Assembly: GCA_903869265.1 (NCBI GenBank) | Contig: CAIPYE010000017.1 | Span: 124,001-188,000 of the forward strand | Source of the DNA: an uncultured delta proteobacterium | GTDB lineage: Bacteria; Desulfobacterota; Desulfobulbia; Desulfobulbales; Desulfurivibrionaceae | Direction: 5' to 3' | DNA length: 64,000 nt | Part shown: piece after piece, positions 8,761 to 16,101 of the stretch | How the letters are laid out: every line of letters starts with the position of its first letter | Numbering within the stretch: position 1 is the first letter of the stretch | Notes under the pieces: generated by a model | What the model saw: the letters and a program-made list of their open reading frames with translations, nothing else | Told to the model about the DNA's origin: nothing | Databases searched by the model: none | Program-made: the position numbers and the translations under genes

Positions 8761-9021
8761 ATGAAAGAGGATGATTTCAAAATACTGACGGCCTCGGTCG
8801 AGGAGGCAGGGCGGATAAAGGCCGGAAAGATGGCATCCTCCAAAATTACAGAGATACAGCCGACTGAGGTTCAGGAAGTAGGAAGGAACGTCCATATTTC
8901 GCAAGAAGCCAGGGTTCCGAATGCGGAAACCGTTGCGGCAATGGGTGAGCTTGAAGAGGGGAAAGGAAAATCCTTTGGCAGCGTGGATGAATTACTGGTC
9001 GACCTCAGTACGGACGATTGA
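8761..9021 (+). CDS. Chimeric antitoxin-like protein (HigA-like N-terminus, RelB/DinJ-like C-terminus)
   Basis: An 86-residue frame from the ATG at 8761 (in-frame ATGs also at 8731 and 8659). The first third, MKEDDFKILTASVEEAGRIK, resembles the N-terminus of HTH antitoxins of HigA type, but the helix-turn-helix that should follow is absent. The last third, VPNAETVAAMGELEEGKGKS then FGSVDELLVDL, is the toxin-binding tail of RelB/DinJ antitoxins. No convincing ribosome-binding site is seen. It is followed at once by a stub of a YafQ-like toxin. A recombination product is the best explanation; whether it is expressed is unknown. Confidence 0.5.
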   Translation: MKEDDFKILTASVEEAGRIKAGKMASSKITEIQPTEVQEVGRNVHISQEARVPNAETVAAMGELEEGKGKSFGSVDELLVDLSTDD

Positions 9022-9056
9022 GCGTTCTTCCAAATTTATGCGGGGCTACAAGCGAC
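9008..9056 (+). pseudogene. Stub of a YafQ-type toxin (first about 17 codons)
   Basis: In a frame overlapping the end of the DinJ-like tail, codons from 9008 read RTIERSSKFMRGYKRL, the start of YafQ-family toxins. The first codon is GTA, so no start remains, and homology ends exactly where the oppositely oriented RelE gene ends (stop at 9057-9059). The overlap with the antitoxin end is the normal dinJ-yafQ arrangement. The rest of the toxin is gone, apparently replaced by the Phd/RelE module. Confidence 0.55.
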
Positions 9057-9311
9057 TCAATTTTCTGTACACATCGTCTCGTTGCGTTTGCCGATAACCG
9101 CGATTTTGACGGTTTCCTCTTCCAGCCGGTAAATAATTCGGTACTCGCCAATGTCGGCCCGCCGGTATGGGTATCCGGCAAGCGCTTGCGAGTCGTGGGG
9201 TTCCGGGTTGTCCATGAGGCTGAACACCTTATTGACAACTTGCCGGAATTGTTTCGGCGGTATTTTTTCAAGAAAGGCCATGGCCTTTCGGCTGAGGTCA
9301 AGCTTGAGCAT
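9057..9311 (-). CDS. RelE-family toxin
   Basis: An 84-residue protein with the RelE/ParE-superfamily pattern. It starts LDLSRKAMAFLEKIPPKQFR, has the central YRRADIGEYRIIYRLEE segment with the conserved Arg and Tyr, and the strand VKIAVIGKRNE. Proteins with GEYRIIY are typically ribosome-dependent mRNA interferases. It overlaps the Phd-type antitoxin upstream by 14 bases. Both genes look complete, so this module is likely functional, unlike its left-hand neighbours. Confidence 0.85.
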   Translation of the reverse strand: MLKLDLSRKAMAFLEKIPPKQFRQVVNKVFSLMDNPEPHDSQALAGYPYRRADIGEYRIIYRLEEETVKIAVIGKRNETMCTEN

Positions 9312-9546
9312 GCTTGTCTTTCAAAAAAGCCAAACTTTGCTCGGTCCCGACATATCCCTCCTGCTCGGCATCCGCCGCCTTCTTCCCCCAGTATGCGTCT
9401 TCCAGGGCGGTAAGCCGCTCATATTCGGCAAAGGAAAGTAGCACTGCGGTTTTCCGCCCGGTCTTGTCCACAATAACCGGCTCCACCTTGGCAACGTCAA
9501 GATACATGCCGAGTTTGTTTTTTAATTCCGTGGCTGTAACTTCCAT
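9298..9546 (-). CDS. Phd/YefM-family antitoxin paired with RelE
   Basis: 82 residues. MEVTATELKNKLGMYLDVAK, VIVDKTGRKTAVLLSFAEYE and RLTALED form the Phd/YefM DNA-binding fold, and the tail (GYVGTEQSLAFLKDKHAQA) is the toxin-binding part. AGGAGG lies 9 bases before the ATG. A perfect 16-base palindrome 29 bases upstream is the likely autoregulatory operator. Confidence 0.87.
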   Translation of the reverse strand: MEVTATELKNKLGMYLDVAKVEPVIVDKTGRKTAVLLSFAEYERLTALEDAYWGKKAADAEQEGYVGTEQSLAFLKDKHAQA

Positions 9547-9575
9547 AAGATGATCCTCCTGTCACAGAGAATAAC

Positions 9576-9591
9576 CGTTTTAGCTAAAACG
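9576..9591. promoter_or_regulatory. Perfect palindromic operator upstream of Phd/RelE
   Basis: CGTTTTAGCTAAAACG is an uninterrupted perfect palindrome placed between the antitoxin ribosome-binding site and the flanking repeat element. This position fits repression by the Phd-family antitoxin. Confidence 0.6.
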
Positions 9592-9617
9592 TGCAATTCG
9601 TTTTTTTGCCAAAAGAT

Positions 9618-9656
9618 AGTTTGTAACTGACGACTGATAGCTGTCAGCTACAAACT
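9618..9656. repeat. Palindromic intergenic repeat, copy 3
   Basis: AGTTTGTAACTGAC (9618-9631) and GTCAGCTACAAACT (9643-9656) are inverted with one mismatch. The loop region contains CTGATAGCTGTCAGCT, the same core as copies 1 and 2. It lies between the antitoxin operator and the end of the FG-GAP gene. Confidence 0.6.
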
Positions 9657-9669
9657 GACGGCCCTCGCT

Positions 9670-11358
9670 TCACTGCTCCTGCTTTTTGGTGAAATCCAAC
9701 TGATAGATGAGCATGGTGGAGGTCTGGTCGGAGAACATGTCAAGCGAGCCGCTGTTCAACACCAGGCCGACCAGCAGTTCCGCGCCCTTCTTGTCCGCGT
9801 TGGGGCGCAGGAGATAGTCCACGATATAGCCGTCGATCTTCTTGGTGCGCCACAGTTCGGACAGGGCGATGCCGTTCCAGGTCAGGGCGTGGATCTCGCC
9901 GGAGGGGTAGTTTTTCATGTTTTCAAAAAGACGCGACGAGGTGGACAGGTTCTTGTTGATGATAATGTCCAGTTGGCCATCGCCATTCACGTCATAGGCG
10001 ATGATCCGCGAGGGGATGTAGATGCGGGGTGAGGCCTCCTGGGCGCTGCCCTTGCCTGCGCCGAAAGCATCTGCGCCACCGATGAAGCGGGTGGTGCCGC
10101 CGTAAAAATCATCGCTTTTCCAGAGAACGGTGCCGCTGGCGCGCATTACCTTGAGCCGGTCGTACTGGTCGATGGCGATGATCTCCCGGCTGCCGTCGTT
10201 GTCCAGGTCGGCAATGGTGAATTCAAACAGATTGACGCTGTCCGGGACTTCCATGCGGCTGCCTGCTTTCAGGGCGGCATTGGCCACGTCGAGCCGGAAG
10301 ATGCCGGGGGCCACGATCTTGTCGACCTCAGCCCGCTGCCCGGCCAGCACCATGCCTTCTCCCGGCACGGGCATGGCCCGGATATACCACTTGGCATCCT
10401 GGAACAGATAGTTGGCCTTGTCCGCGCCCAGCCACTCAAAGGCAAAGGAGTTCGGCCCCTTGCTGTCCGCAGCGCTCACATATATTTCCGGCTTGCCGTT
10501 TTTGTTGAGATCCGCCACGGTGATGGCGTGGATTTTGTACCCGACCTTGCCGCGAATCTGGCCGACCTTGCTCAATCTATTTCCGTCGCGCTTGAAGATC
10601 TGGACCGAGTCGGTGTCGGCAAAAATGACCTCGTCCTGGCCATCGCCGTCAAGATCGGCTGTTTCCATGTACTGGAGGGAGAGCTTCATGTTCTGGGTTT
10701 TCTGGAACTCGCTGGTAATGCCCTTGGGGTAGATAAAGGGCGAGCCGCCTCCCGCGCCGGTGCGGCCGGCAAAGGTCCGGTCGGGATGGGCGGTGGCATA
10801 CTGCGGCTGGGCCTGGGCGGTTGGCTGTCCGGCAACCTGGGGCTGCACCAGGGCTGAGGCCGGACGTTTGTGGGCGAAGACTTTCTCGCTTATATCCCAG
10901 GCCAGGGAGTCGATGCTTTGAATAATCTCGCTCTCGTTCTTGGCCGTGGCATAAAAATTCCGAGGCTCACCCTTGGCCATATCAAAGACCTTGGCATCCA
11001 GCGAAAGACTGCTGCCCAAGGAGGTGAGACTGCCGACCACCAGAAAATCCGCCTGGAGGGATTTACCCAGCTTGAGAAACGCTTCATTTTGGGTGGGTGT
11101 TCCCCCGCTGGCCAGGGCTTTGTCCACCACGGATTTGTCGATTACGGTGAGGCCGATCTCCGAGGCAAGGCGGCTGGCCAGCATATCGCGGATGCCGCTG
11201 GTGAGATAGCTCATATCCTGGGGGGCGTTGGCCTTGAAGGGCAGGAAGGCGATGCGTCCGGATTGCGCTGCTCCGATTGTTGGCAGCGCAAGATGCATGG
11301 CGAAGAGCAGTGCGGCGAGCAGGGCCGGGAAGACTGTGCGCTTGATTTGTTTGAGCAT
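9670..11358 (-). CDS. Secreted FG-GAP/VCBS-repeat protein with TolB/CsgG-like N-terminal domain
   Basis: 562 residues. A signal peptide (about 1-32, ending GAAQ) is followed by a domain at about 35-165 that begins RIAFLPFKAN and contains a VIDKS strand and ADFLVVGSL. This is the layout of CsgG/FlgO-like periplasmic nucleoside-phosphate-like folds. A Gln/Ala/Pro linker (about 165-215) leads to four Ca-binding-type FG-GAP motifs: ADLDGDGQDEVIF, ADLNKNGKPEIYVS, ADLDNDGSREIIAI and DVNGDGQLDIIIN. The protein is probably periplasmic or surface-located and may form a beta-propeller. AAGGAA precedes the ATG. It has no operon partner and its function is unknown. Confidence 0.75.
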   Translation of the reverse strand: MLKQIKRTVFPALLAALLFAMHLALPTIGAAQSGRIAFLPFKANAPQDMSYLTSGIRDMLASRLASEIGLTVIDKSVVDKALASGGTPTQNEAFLKLGKSLQADFLVVGSLTSLGSSLSLDAKVFDMAKGEPRNFYATAKNESEIIQSIDSLAWDISEKVFAHKRPASALVQPQVAGQPTAQAQPQYATAHPDRTFAGRTGAGGGSPFIYPKGITSEFQKTQNMKLSLQYMETADLDGDGQDEVIFADTDSVQIFKRDGNRLSKVGQIRGKVGYKIHAITVADLNKNGKPEIYVSAADSKGPNSFAFEWLGADKANYLFQDAKWYIRAMPVPGEGMVLAGQRAEVDKIVAPGIFRLDVANAALKAGSRMEVPDSVNLFEFTIADLDNDGSREIIAIDQYDRLKVMRASGTVLWKSDDFYGGTTRFIGGADAFGAGKGSAQEASPRIYIPSRIIAYDVNGDGQLDIIINKNLSTSSRLFENMKNYPSGEIHALTWNGIALSELWRTKKIDGYIVDYLLRPNADKKGAELLVGLVLNSGSLDMFSDQTSTMLIYQLDFTKKQEQ

Positions 11359-11530
11359 GACCGGTTTCCTTATTGAAAAGAAGAGTGATTTTCCGTAGAG
11401 TTTAAAGCTTCAAGCTTACTCCGAAGAAACGCGGGAGGGCAAGAGTTTTTTACAGCGCTGGCTGGCTCCGAGGTTGCGGGTAACGGGTGGAATATCTGTT
11501 TTTAAGGCACGATAAGCCCTTGTTAAAAGC

Positions 11531-11613
11531 TTTGTGGTTCGACAGGCTCACCACGAGCGGCAAATTTAACGATTAGAGATAACAACCGTTAGCCCTGAGC
11601 TTGTCGAAGGGTG
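11531..11613. repeat. Inverted pair of TTCGACAGGCTCA-type repeats, copy 2
   Basis: GTGGTTCGACAGGCTCACC begins at 11531, and CCCTGAGCTTGTCGAAGGG lies in inverse orientation at about 11593-11612. This mirrors the arrangement at 2443-2525. The 283-base gap between the FG-GAP gene and the phosphatase gene holds this element and otherwise nothing recognisable. Confidence 0.75.
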
Positions 11614-11641
11614 TTTTCGGTGTCAGAGGGAAAGGGCAAAC

Positions 11642-12229
11642 ATGAAAACCACCATCTATCTTATCCGGCACGGCCTGACTCTAGCGAACAAGAACGATGT
11701 TTTTGCCGGGCGCACCCAGGAGCCCCTGCATCCGGAAGGCGCGGCTCAGCTGGTGGAGGTTGGGAAAAAATTGGCTGGGTGCGGCATTGCCAAGATTTTC
11801 TGCGGGCCCCTTGCGCGGACCAGACAGTCGGCTGGGGTTGTCGGCGAGCTGCTTGGCGCGCAGGTTGAAACGGAAGATGCCTTGACCGAGATCAGCATTT
11901 CCCATTGGGACGGGCTGACCAAGGAGGCGATCCGGGCGAGGTTTGGGTCTGAATATCCAACCTGGCTTGCCGATCCGGCAGGATTTCGTCTGCCGGGCTG
12001 CGAGACCATTGCCGAGGTGCAAAGGAGAGCGGTGGCTTTTGTTGAATCACTTTTTCAAGAGTATCCTGGCCAGAATCTGCTGGTGGTAAGCCATCTGATC
12101 GTGGTCCGGGCGTTGCTGCTATATTATTTGCTGCAGCCCATTGCGGATTTTCGGGCGATCAAGGTTGGGAATGCCCAGGTGACGACTTTGATTCGGGATG
12201 ATTTGGGAGGGACGGCGGTGGAGTTGTGA
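11642..12229 (+). CDS. Histidine phosphatase superfamily protein (CobC/GpmB-like)
   Basis: 195 residues. LIRHGLT holds the phospho-accepting His10, and VVSHLIVVRAL carries the second catalytic His. These enzymes use a phosphohistidine intermediate; substrates range from sugar phosphates to alpha-ribazole phosphate. No cobalamin or glycolysis gene is adjacent, so the substrate is open. The start at 11642 is the first ATG before the conserved strand, preceded by AGAGGGAAAGGG. Full length for the family. Confidence 0.85.
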   Translation: MKTTIYLIRHGLTLANKNDVFAGRTQEPLHPEGAAQLVEVGKKLAGCGIAKIFCGPLARTRQSAGVVGELLGAQVETEDALTEISISHWDGLTKEAIRARFGSEYPTWLADPAGFRLPGCETIAEVQRRAVAFVESLFQEYPGQNLLVVSHLIVVRALLLYYLLQPIADFRAIKVGNAQVTTLIRDDLGGTAVEL

Positions 12230-12231
12230 GG

Positions 12232-12430
12232 GGGGCTTTTCTTCTTTTGCGTGCCCAAAAGAAGAAACAAGAAAAAGGCACCCCGTGTCACTGGTCCCGC
12301 CGTTGGCGGGATGCCCTGTGCTCCTCGATGCTCCCGGGGCTTTGCAAACTCGGCTGCGCCTCAAACAGTGCAAACCCCTTTTTTCGGCAGCCTCTCCGGT
12401 GCTCGGCTGCGCGCCAATGGGGGAATACTG
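12232..12430. repeat. Hairpin-rich noncoding spacer, likely dispersed repeat
   Basis: The 218 bases between the phosphatase and pyrD are open in several frames but look noncoding. They contain TTTTCTTCTTTTG facing AAAAGAAGAAA across a 7-base loop, and the perfect stem CCCGCC-GTT-GGCGGG. The composition, with short GC stems and spurious translatability in all frames, is typical of dispersed structured repeats. The first hairpin could end transcription of the phosphatase gene. Assignment as a repeat is from memory of similar elements and is uncertain. Confidence 0.35.
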
Positions 12431-12447
12431 AGTGAACCCAATAAAAA

Positions 12448-13368
12448 TCAGGGGAGAATAAGCCCGCCAATTACCTCGCTGATCCCGTCAAGTCTGTTCT
12501 CCGTCACATAACGGGCAAGACCCTCGACTATTTCCTGGCTGGCACGGGGATTGACGAAGTTTGCGGTGCCGACTTCGATGGCCGTGGCGCCTGCCAGAAG
12601 AAATTCCAGGGCATCCTCCGTGGTGGTGATGCCGCCGATGCCGATCACCGGAATCTTCACCGCCTGGGCTACCTGCCAGACCATGCGCAGGGCGATGGGC
12701 TTGATCGCCGGGCCGGACAGCCCCCCCACGATATTGGCCAGCCTCGGCCTGCGGCTTTTCACATCAATGGCCATGCCCAGCAGGGTGTTGATCAGGGAGA
12801 CCGCCTGCGCCCCGCCCGCCTCAACACCCCTGGCGATCTGGGCTATGTCGTTGACATTGGGGGAGAGTTTGACGATCACCGGCAGGGACGTGTGCGCGCA
12901 CACAGCCCGGGTTACGGCCTCGGCCATTGTGGGATCGGTGCCAAAAGCAACCCCGCCCTTTTTCACATTGGGGCAGGAGATATTGACCTCAAGAGCGCTA
13001 ATCCCCTCAACCTCGCTGAGCCGTTGGCCCAGTTCCTGATATTCTTCCAGGCTGTCCCCCAGGATATTGACGATCACCCTGGTGCCGATCCCCCGCAGAT
13101 AGTCCATTTTCTCGGTAATGAAACGATCGAGCCCCACGTTTTCAAGGCCGATGGCGTTGAGCATCCCCCCGGCTGTTTCCACGATGCGTGGCGGGGGATT
13201 TCCCCGTCGCGGTTCCAGGGATATTCCCTTGACCACCACTCCGCCCAGATGGTGAAGGTTGACGTAGGGCGCGAATTCCTTTGCGTAGCCAAAGGTGCCG
13301 GAGGCTGTGAGCACGGGATTTTTGAAAACCAGGTCGCCGATGGTGACGCGCAGATTTGCTTCGATCAT
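12448..13368 (-). CDS. pyrD: Dihydroorotate dehydrogenase, catalytic subunit (class 1B)
   Basis: 306 residues. An FMN TIM barrel that oxidises dihydroorotate to orotate in pyrimidine synthesis. NISCPNVKKGG contains the active-site Cys of class 1 enzymes (class 2 uses Ser). PVIGIGGITTTEDALEFLLAGA is the phosphate-binding end of the barrel. The start at 13368 is fixed by an ATGA overlap with the pyrK stop. The adjacent pyrK, which supplies FAD and a 2Fe-2S cluster, places it in class 1B, which passes electrons to NAD+. Confidence 0.95.
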   Translation of the reverse strand: MIEANLRVTIGDLVFKNPVLTASGTFGYAKEFAPYVNLHHLGGVVVKGISLEPRRGNPPPRIVETAGGMLNAIGLENVGLDRFITEKMDYLRGIGTRVIVNILGDSLEEYQELGQRLSEVEGISALEVNISCPNVKKGGVAFGTDPTMAEAVTRAVCAHTSLPVIVKLSPNVNDIAQIARGVEAGGAQAVSLINTLLGMAIDVKSRRPRLANIVGGLSGPAIKPIALRMVWQVAQAVKIPVIGIGGITTTEDALEFLLAGATAIEVGTANFVNPRASQEIVEGLARYVTENRLDGISEVIGGLILP

Positions 13369-14159
13369 AGCCAGGCTACCTCTTCCGCCTTGAAAACCGG
13401 GCCGTCCTTGCAGACATGGAGATAGGGGCCGGACAGATCCGCTCGGGGGATCGCGCAGCCGAGGCAGGCGGAAATCCCGCAGGCCATCATGGTTTCCAGG
13501 GAAACCTGACATTCCCAGCCTTGTGCCCGACATTGGCTGACCACACCCTTCATCATGGGGTGCGGGCCACAGGTGCACACGGTCCACTGGTGGCCGGGGC
13601 CGAGGTGCTGCGGGAGAAGCTCGGCCACAAAGCCATGATGGCCAAGGCTTCCGTCGTCGGTGGCAATATGGGTTTCCGTCGCGCCGATATCCATGAAATC
13701 CCGGGGTAGGGAGCCAAGTTCTGAGGTTGTCCGGGCGCCCAGCAGAACGATACATTTCGGCGGGGTTGTTGCGCGCAGGATCTCTCTGGCCAGAAAATAG
13801 AGGGGTGCAATGCCCATCCCTCCGCCAACCAGGCAGATCGCTTGCTTGCCTGCGAGATCAAAGCCGTGACCCAGCGGCCCGGTCAGGTTCAACTTCTGGC
13901 CGGGAGGTAACGCAGCGAGTATCCGGGTGCCCTTGCCCGCAACCTTATAGAGGAGCTGCACCTGCTCGTTGCCGATGGTCTGATGAATGGACAAGGGCCG
14001 CCGGAGAAGCGGGTCGTAGCAGGGCGTGGTCTGCACCATGACGAACTGGCCGGGCCTGGCATTGCTTGCGATTTGCGGGGCCTTCAAGGTCAGGCGGAAT
14101 ATTTCCGGCGCGAGTTGTTCCTGGCGGACAATCTCACCCTGTTCTTCACATTGATTCAT
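13365..14159 (-). CDS. pyrK: Dihydroorotate dehydrogenase, electron-transfer subunit
   Basis: 264 residues. A ferredoxin-reductase-like protein with an FAD-binding barrel (RRPLSIH, KVAGKGTRIL), an NAD-binding fold (CLVGGGMGIAPLYFLA) and a C-terminal 2Fe-2S site (MACGISACLGC plus a later Cys in HVCKDGPVF). It takes electrons from PyrD-bound FMN and reduces NAD+. It starts only 24 bases after the parB stop, so pyrKD is probably cotranscribed with parAB. Confidence 0.94.
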   Translation of the reverse strand: MNQCEEQGEIVRQEQLAPEIFRLTLKAPQIASNARPGQFVMVQTTPCYDPLLRRPLSIHQTIGNEQVQLLYKVAGKGTRILAALPPGQKLNLTGPLGHGFDLAGKQAICLVGGGMGIAPLYFLAREILRATTPPKCIVLLGARTTSELGSLPRDFMDIGATETHIATDDGSLGHHGFVAELLPQHLGPGHQWTVCTCGPHPMMKGVVSQCRAQGWECQVSLETMMACGISACLGCAIPRADLSGPYLHVCKDGPVFKAEEVAWL

Positions 14160-14183
14160 GGGATAACTGTTTTGAAATAAAGA

Positions 14184-15080
14184 TTATTTAGTTTTTTGTC
14201 CTGGCAGGATGAGCGATAATACCCGCTCGAGATCATCGTGGGAATAGTATTCGATTTCCAATTTCCCCCGGGTGCCGCTCTGGATGATCCGTGCTTTTGT
14301 GTCCAGGTAATTGATCAGCCCGTTGGCCAGTGACTTGCAATAGGATTCCGGCAATTCATTCGCCGACTTCCGGGGCTGGCGTTTTGCCCCGGTGCCTGGC
14401 GCAGCCACTTTCTTCTTATATTTTTGGGCCAAGGCCTCTGCCTGTCGCACCGTAAGCCCCTGCTCGACAATCTCATTTCTGACTTCGCGCATGGACGATT
14501 CGTCGCCAACGCTGAGCAGTACCCGCGCATGCCCCATGCTCAAGGCGCCGCGAACCAGGTCCTCCTTGGCATAATCGGGAAGTTGGTTGATCCGCAGAGC
14601 ATTGGCCACGGTTGACCGCTCCTTGCCAACCCGTTTCGCGACCTCCTCCTGAGTCAGATGAAATTCCTTCACCAGGCGAAGGTATGCTTCTGCCTCTTCC
14701 AGGGGGTTCAGATCCTGGCGCTGGATGTTTTCGATGAGCGCCAGTTCAAGGCGGTCAAGGGGGGTGACGTCTTTGACCAGAACAGGCACCTCGTCAAGCC
14801 CCGCCATTTTAGCGGCCCGCCACCGCCGTTCTCCGGCGATGATCTGGTACCGGCCCTCGGCGCCATGCTCGCAAACAACCAGGGGCAGCAAGACGCCTTT
14901 TTCAAGGATCGAGGCTGAAAGTTGAGCCAGAGCGGTATCATTGATATCCTTCCGAGGCTGATCCGGGTTTGCCTCGATGAAGTCGATGGGGCACAAAAAG
15001 TATTCCCGGCCATCGGAGCCGCTGGAAGGCAACAGGGCGTCAAGACCCTTGCCGAGGGCTGAGGCTGTTTTTTTGATCAT
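14184..15080 (-). CDS. parB: Chromosome-partitioning protein ParB
   Basis: 298 residues. A CTP-dependent DNA clamp that loads at parS. The N-terminal CTPase domain has NPDQPRK and the signature GERRWRA; ENIQRQDLNPLEEAEAY and the central helix-turn-helix (EEVAKRVGKERSTVANALR) recognise parS, and a C-terminal dimerisation domain follows. Its ATG overlaps the parA stop. A perfect parS lies about 200 bases upstream of parA. Confidence 0.95.
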   Translation of the reverse strand: MIKKTASALGKGLDALLPSSGSDGREYFLCPIDFIEANPDQPRKDINDTALAQLSASILEKGVLLPLVVCEHGAEGRYQIIAGERRWRAAKMAGLDEVPVLVKDVTPLDRLELALIENIQRQDLNPLEEAEAYLRLVKEFHLTQEEVAKRVGKERSTVANALRINQLPDYAKEDLVRGALSMGHARVLLSVGDESSMREVRNEIVEQGLTVRQAEALAQKYKKKVAAPGTGAKRQPRKSANELPESYCKSLANGLINYLDTKARIIQSGTRGKLEIEYYSHDDLERVLSLILPGQKTK

Positions 15081-15883
15081 GATTTTACCCCCTCTTGTAC
15101 CGCAACTTTTGGTTGCTTGCGCAGAAACTCTTTTCCGAGCTGTAGATAACTGAGCGCCCCGGTTGAGCGTTTGTCGTAGACGATTGCCGCCTGTCCGTGG
15201 CTGGGCGCCTCGCTAAGACGAATATTGCGTGGAATCACCGTGCTATACACCCGGCCTTGAAAATGATTTTTCACCTCGGTGACCACTTGGTGGGTCAGCT
15301 TGTTTCGCCCATCGTACATGGTCAGAAGGAGGCCTTCTATGGCAAGGGTCCGGTTGTAGGAATTTTTTACCAGGCGGATGGTTCGGACCAGTTGACTCAA
15401 GCCTTCAAGGGCAAAATATTCGCATTGCAGGGGGATGAGAACCGTGTCGGCGGCGGTGAGGGCGTTAATGGTCAGGAGTCCAAGGGAGGGAGGGCAGTCG
15501 ATAAAAATGTAGTCGTATTGCCCACGGACGGTGGAGAGGACATTGGCCAGGTAGCGCTCGCGTTTCACCGCAGTCATCAGCTCAACCTCGACCCCGATCA
15601 GGTCGATATGCGTGGGAAGAATAGAGAGCTTTTTTAATCCTGGGACCGGCTGCACAACCTCCGGGGTTTCGGCTTCCCCCATATAGCAATGATAGAGATG
15701 GGTGCCGCCGTTGGCGCGGCTGACGCCCAGGCCGCTGGAAGTATTTCCCTGGGGGTCGGAATCCACCACCAGAACCTTTTTGCCCAGCAACGATACCGAA
15801 GCGGCCAGATTTATCGCGGTGGTCGTCTTTCCCACGCCACCCTTTTGGTTTGCCAGGGCCACAATTTTTGCGCCATCTCCCAT
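15077..15883 (-). CDS. parA: Chromosome-partitioning ATPase ParA (Soj)
   Basis: 268 residues as called. A deviant Walker A ATPase (QKGGVGKTTTAINLA) with VVDSDPQGN and FIDCPPSLGLL. It binds DNA nonspecifically as an ATP dimer and drives ParB-parS movement. The frame extends upstream to 16087 (MFHVKQ and so on) but that part translates parS itself. The ATG at 15883, preceded by GGAGG, begins the conserved domain (MGDGAKIVALANQ). It heads a probable parA-parB-pyrK-pyrD unit. Confidence 0.95.
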   Translation of the reverse strand: MGDGAKIVALANQKGGVGKTTTAINLAASVSLLGKKVLVVDSDPQGNTSSGLGVSRANGGTHLYHCYMGEAETPEVVQPVPGLKKLSILPTHIDLIGVEVELMTAVKRERYLANVLSTVRGQYDYIFIDCPPSLGLLTINALTAADTVLIPLQCEYFALEGLSQLVRTIRLVKNSYNRTLAIEGLLLTMYDGRNKLTHQVVTEVKNHFQGRVYSTVIPRNIRLSEAPSHGQAAIVYDKRSTGALSYLQLGKEFLRKQPKVAVQEGVKS

Positions 15884-16070
15884 ACTTGAAAAACCTCCAC
15901 CGGGTGCGGGTTTCTGGCCGGGTCTCGCCAGATTTTTCATCGCGGGCCATGCTGTGGTGGGCCAAGAGAATGCCACCACTTTTGGGTCCATAGTAACACA
16001 CTCGGTGTGGAGAGACCTCTTAATTTTGCACGGCTTCTTTTTTTGCGTGGTGCGCAGGCGGACGGCTATT

Positions 16071-16086
16071 TGTTTCACGTGAAACA
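16071..16086. promoter_or_regulatory. parS: parS centromere site
   Basis: TGTTTCACGTGAAACA is an uninterrupted perfect match to the bacterial parS consensus bound by ParB. It lies between the M20 peptidase stop and parA, in the parA upstream region, so ParB spreading could also affect parAB transcription. No other perfect copy was noticed in the window. Confidence 0.93.
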
Positions 16087-16101
16087 AATAGTATTTTTTC
16101 T

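Noticed and set aside
15884-16087. N-terminal extension of ParA starting MFHVKQ
   Set aside because: The first codons are parS itself and the extension is not ParA-like; the ATG at 15883 has GGAGG and begins the conserved ATPase.
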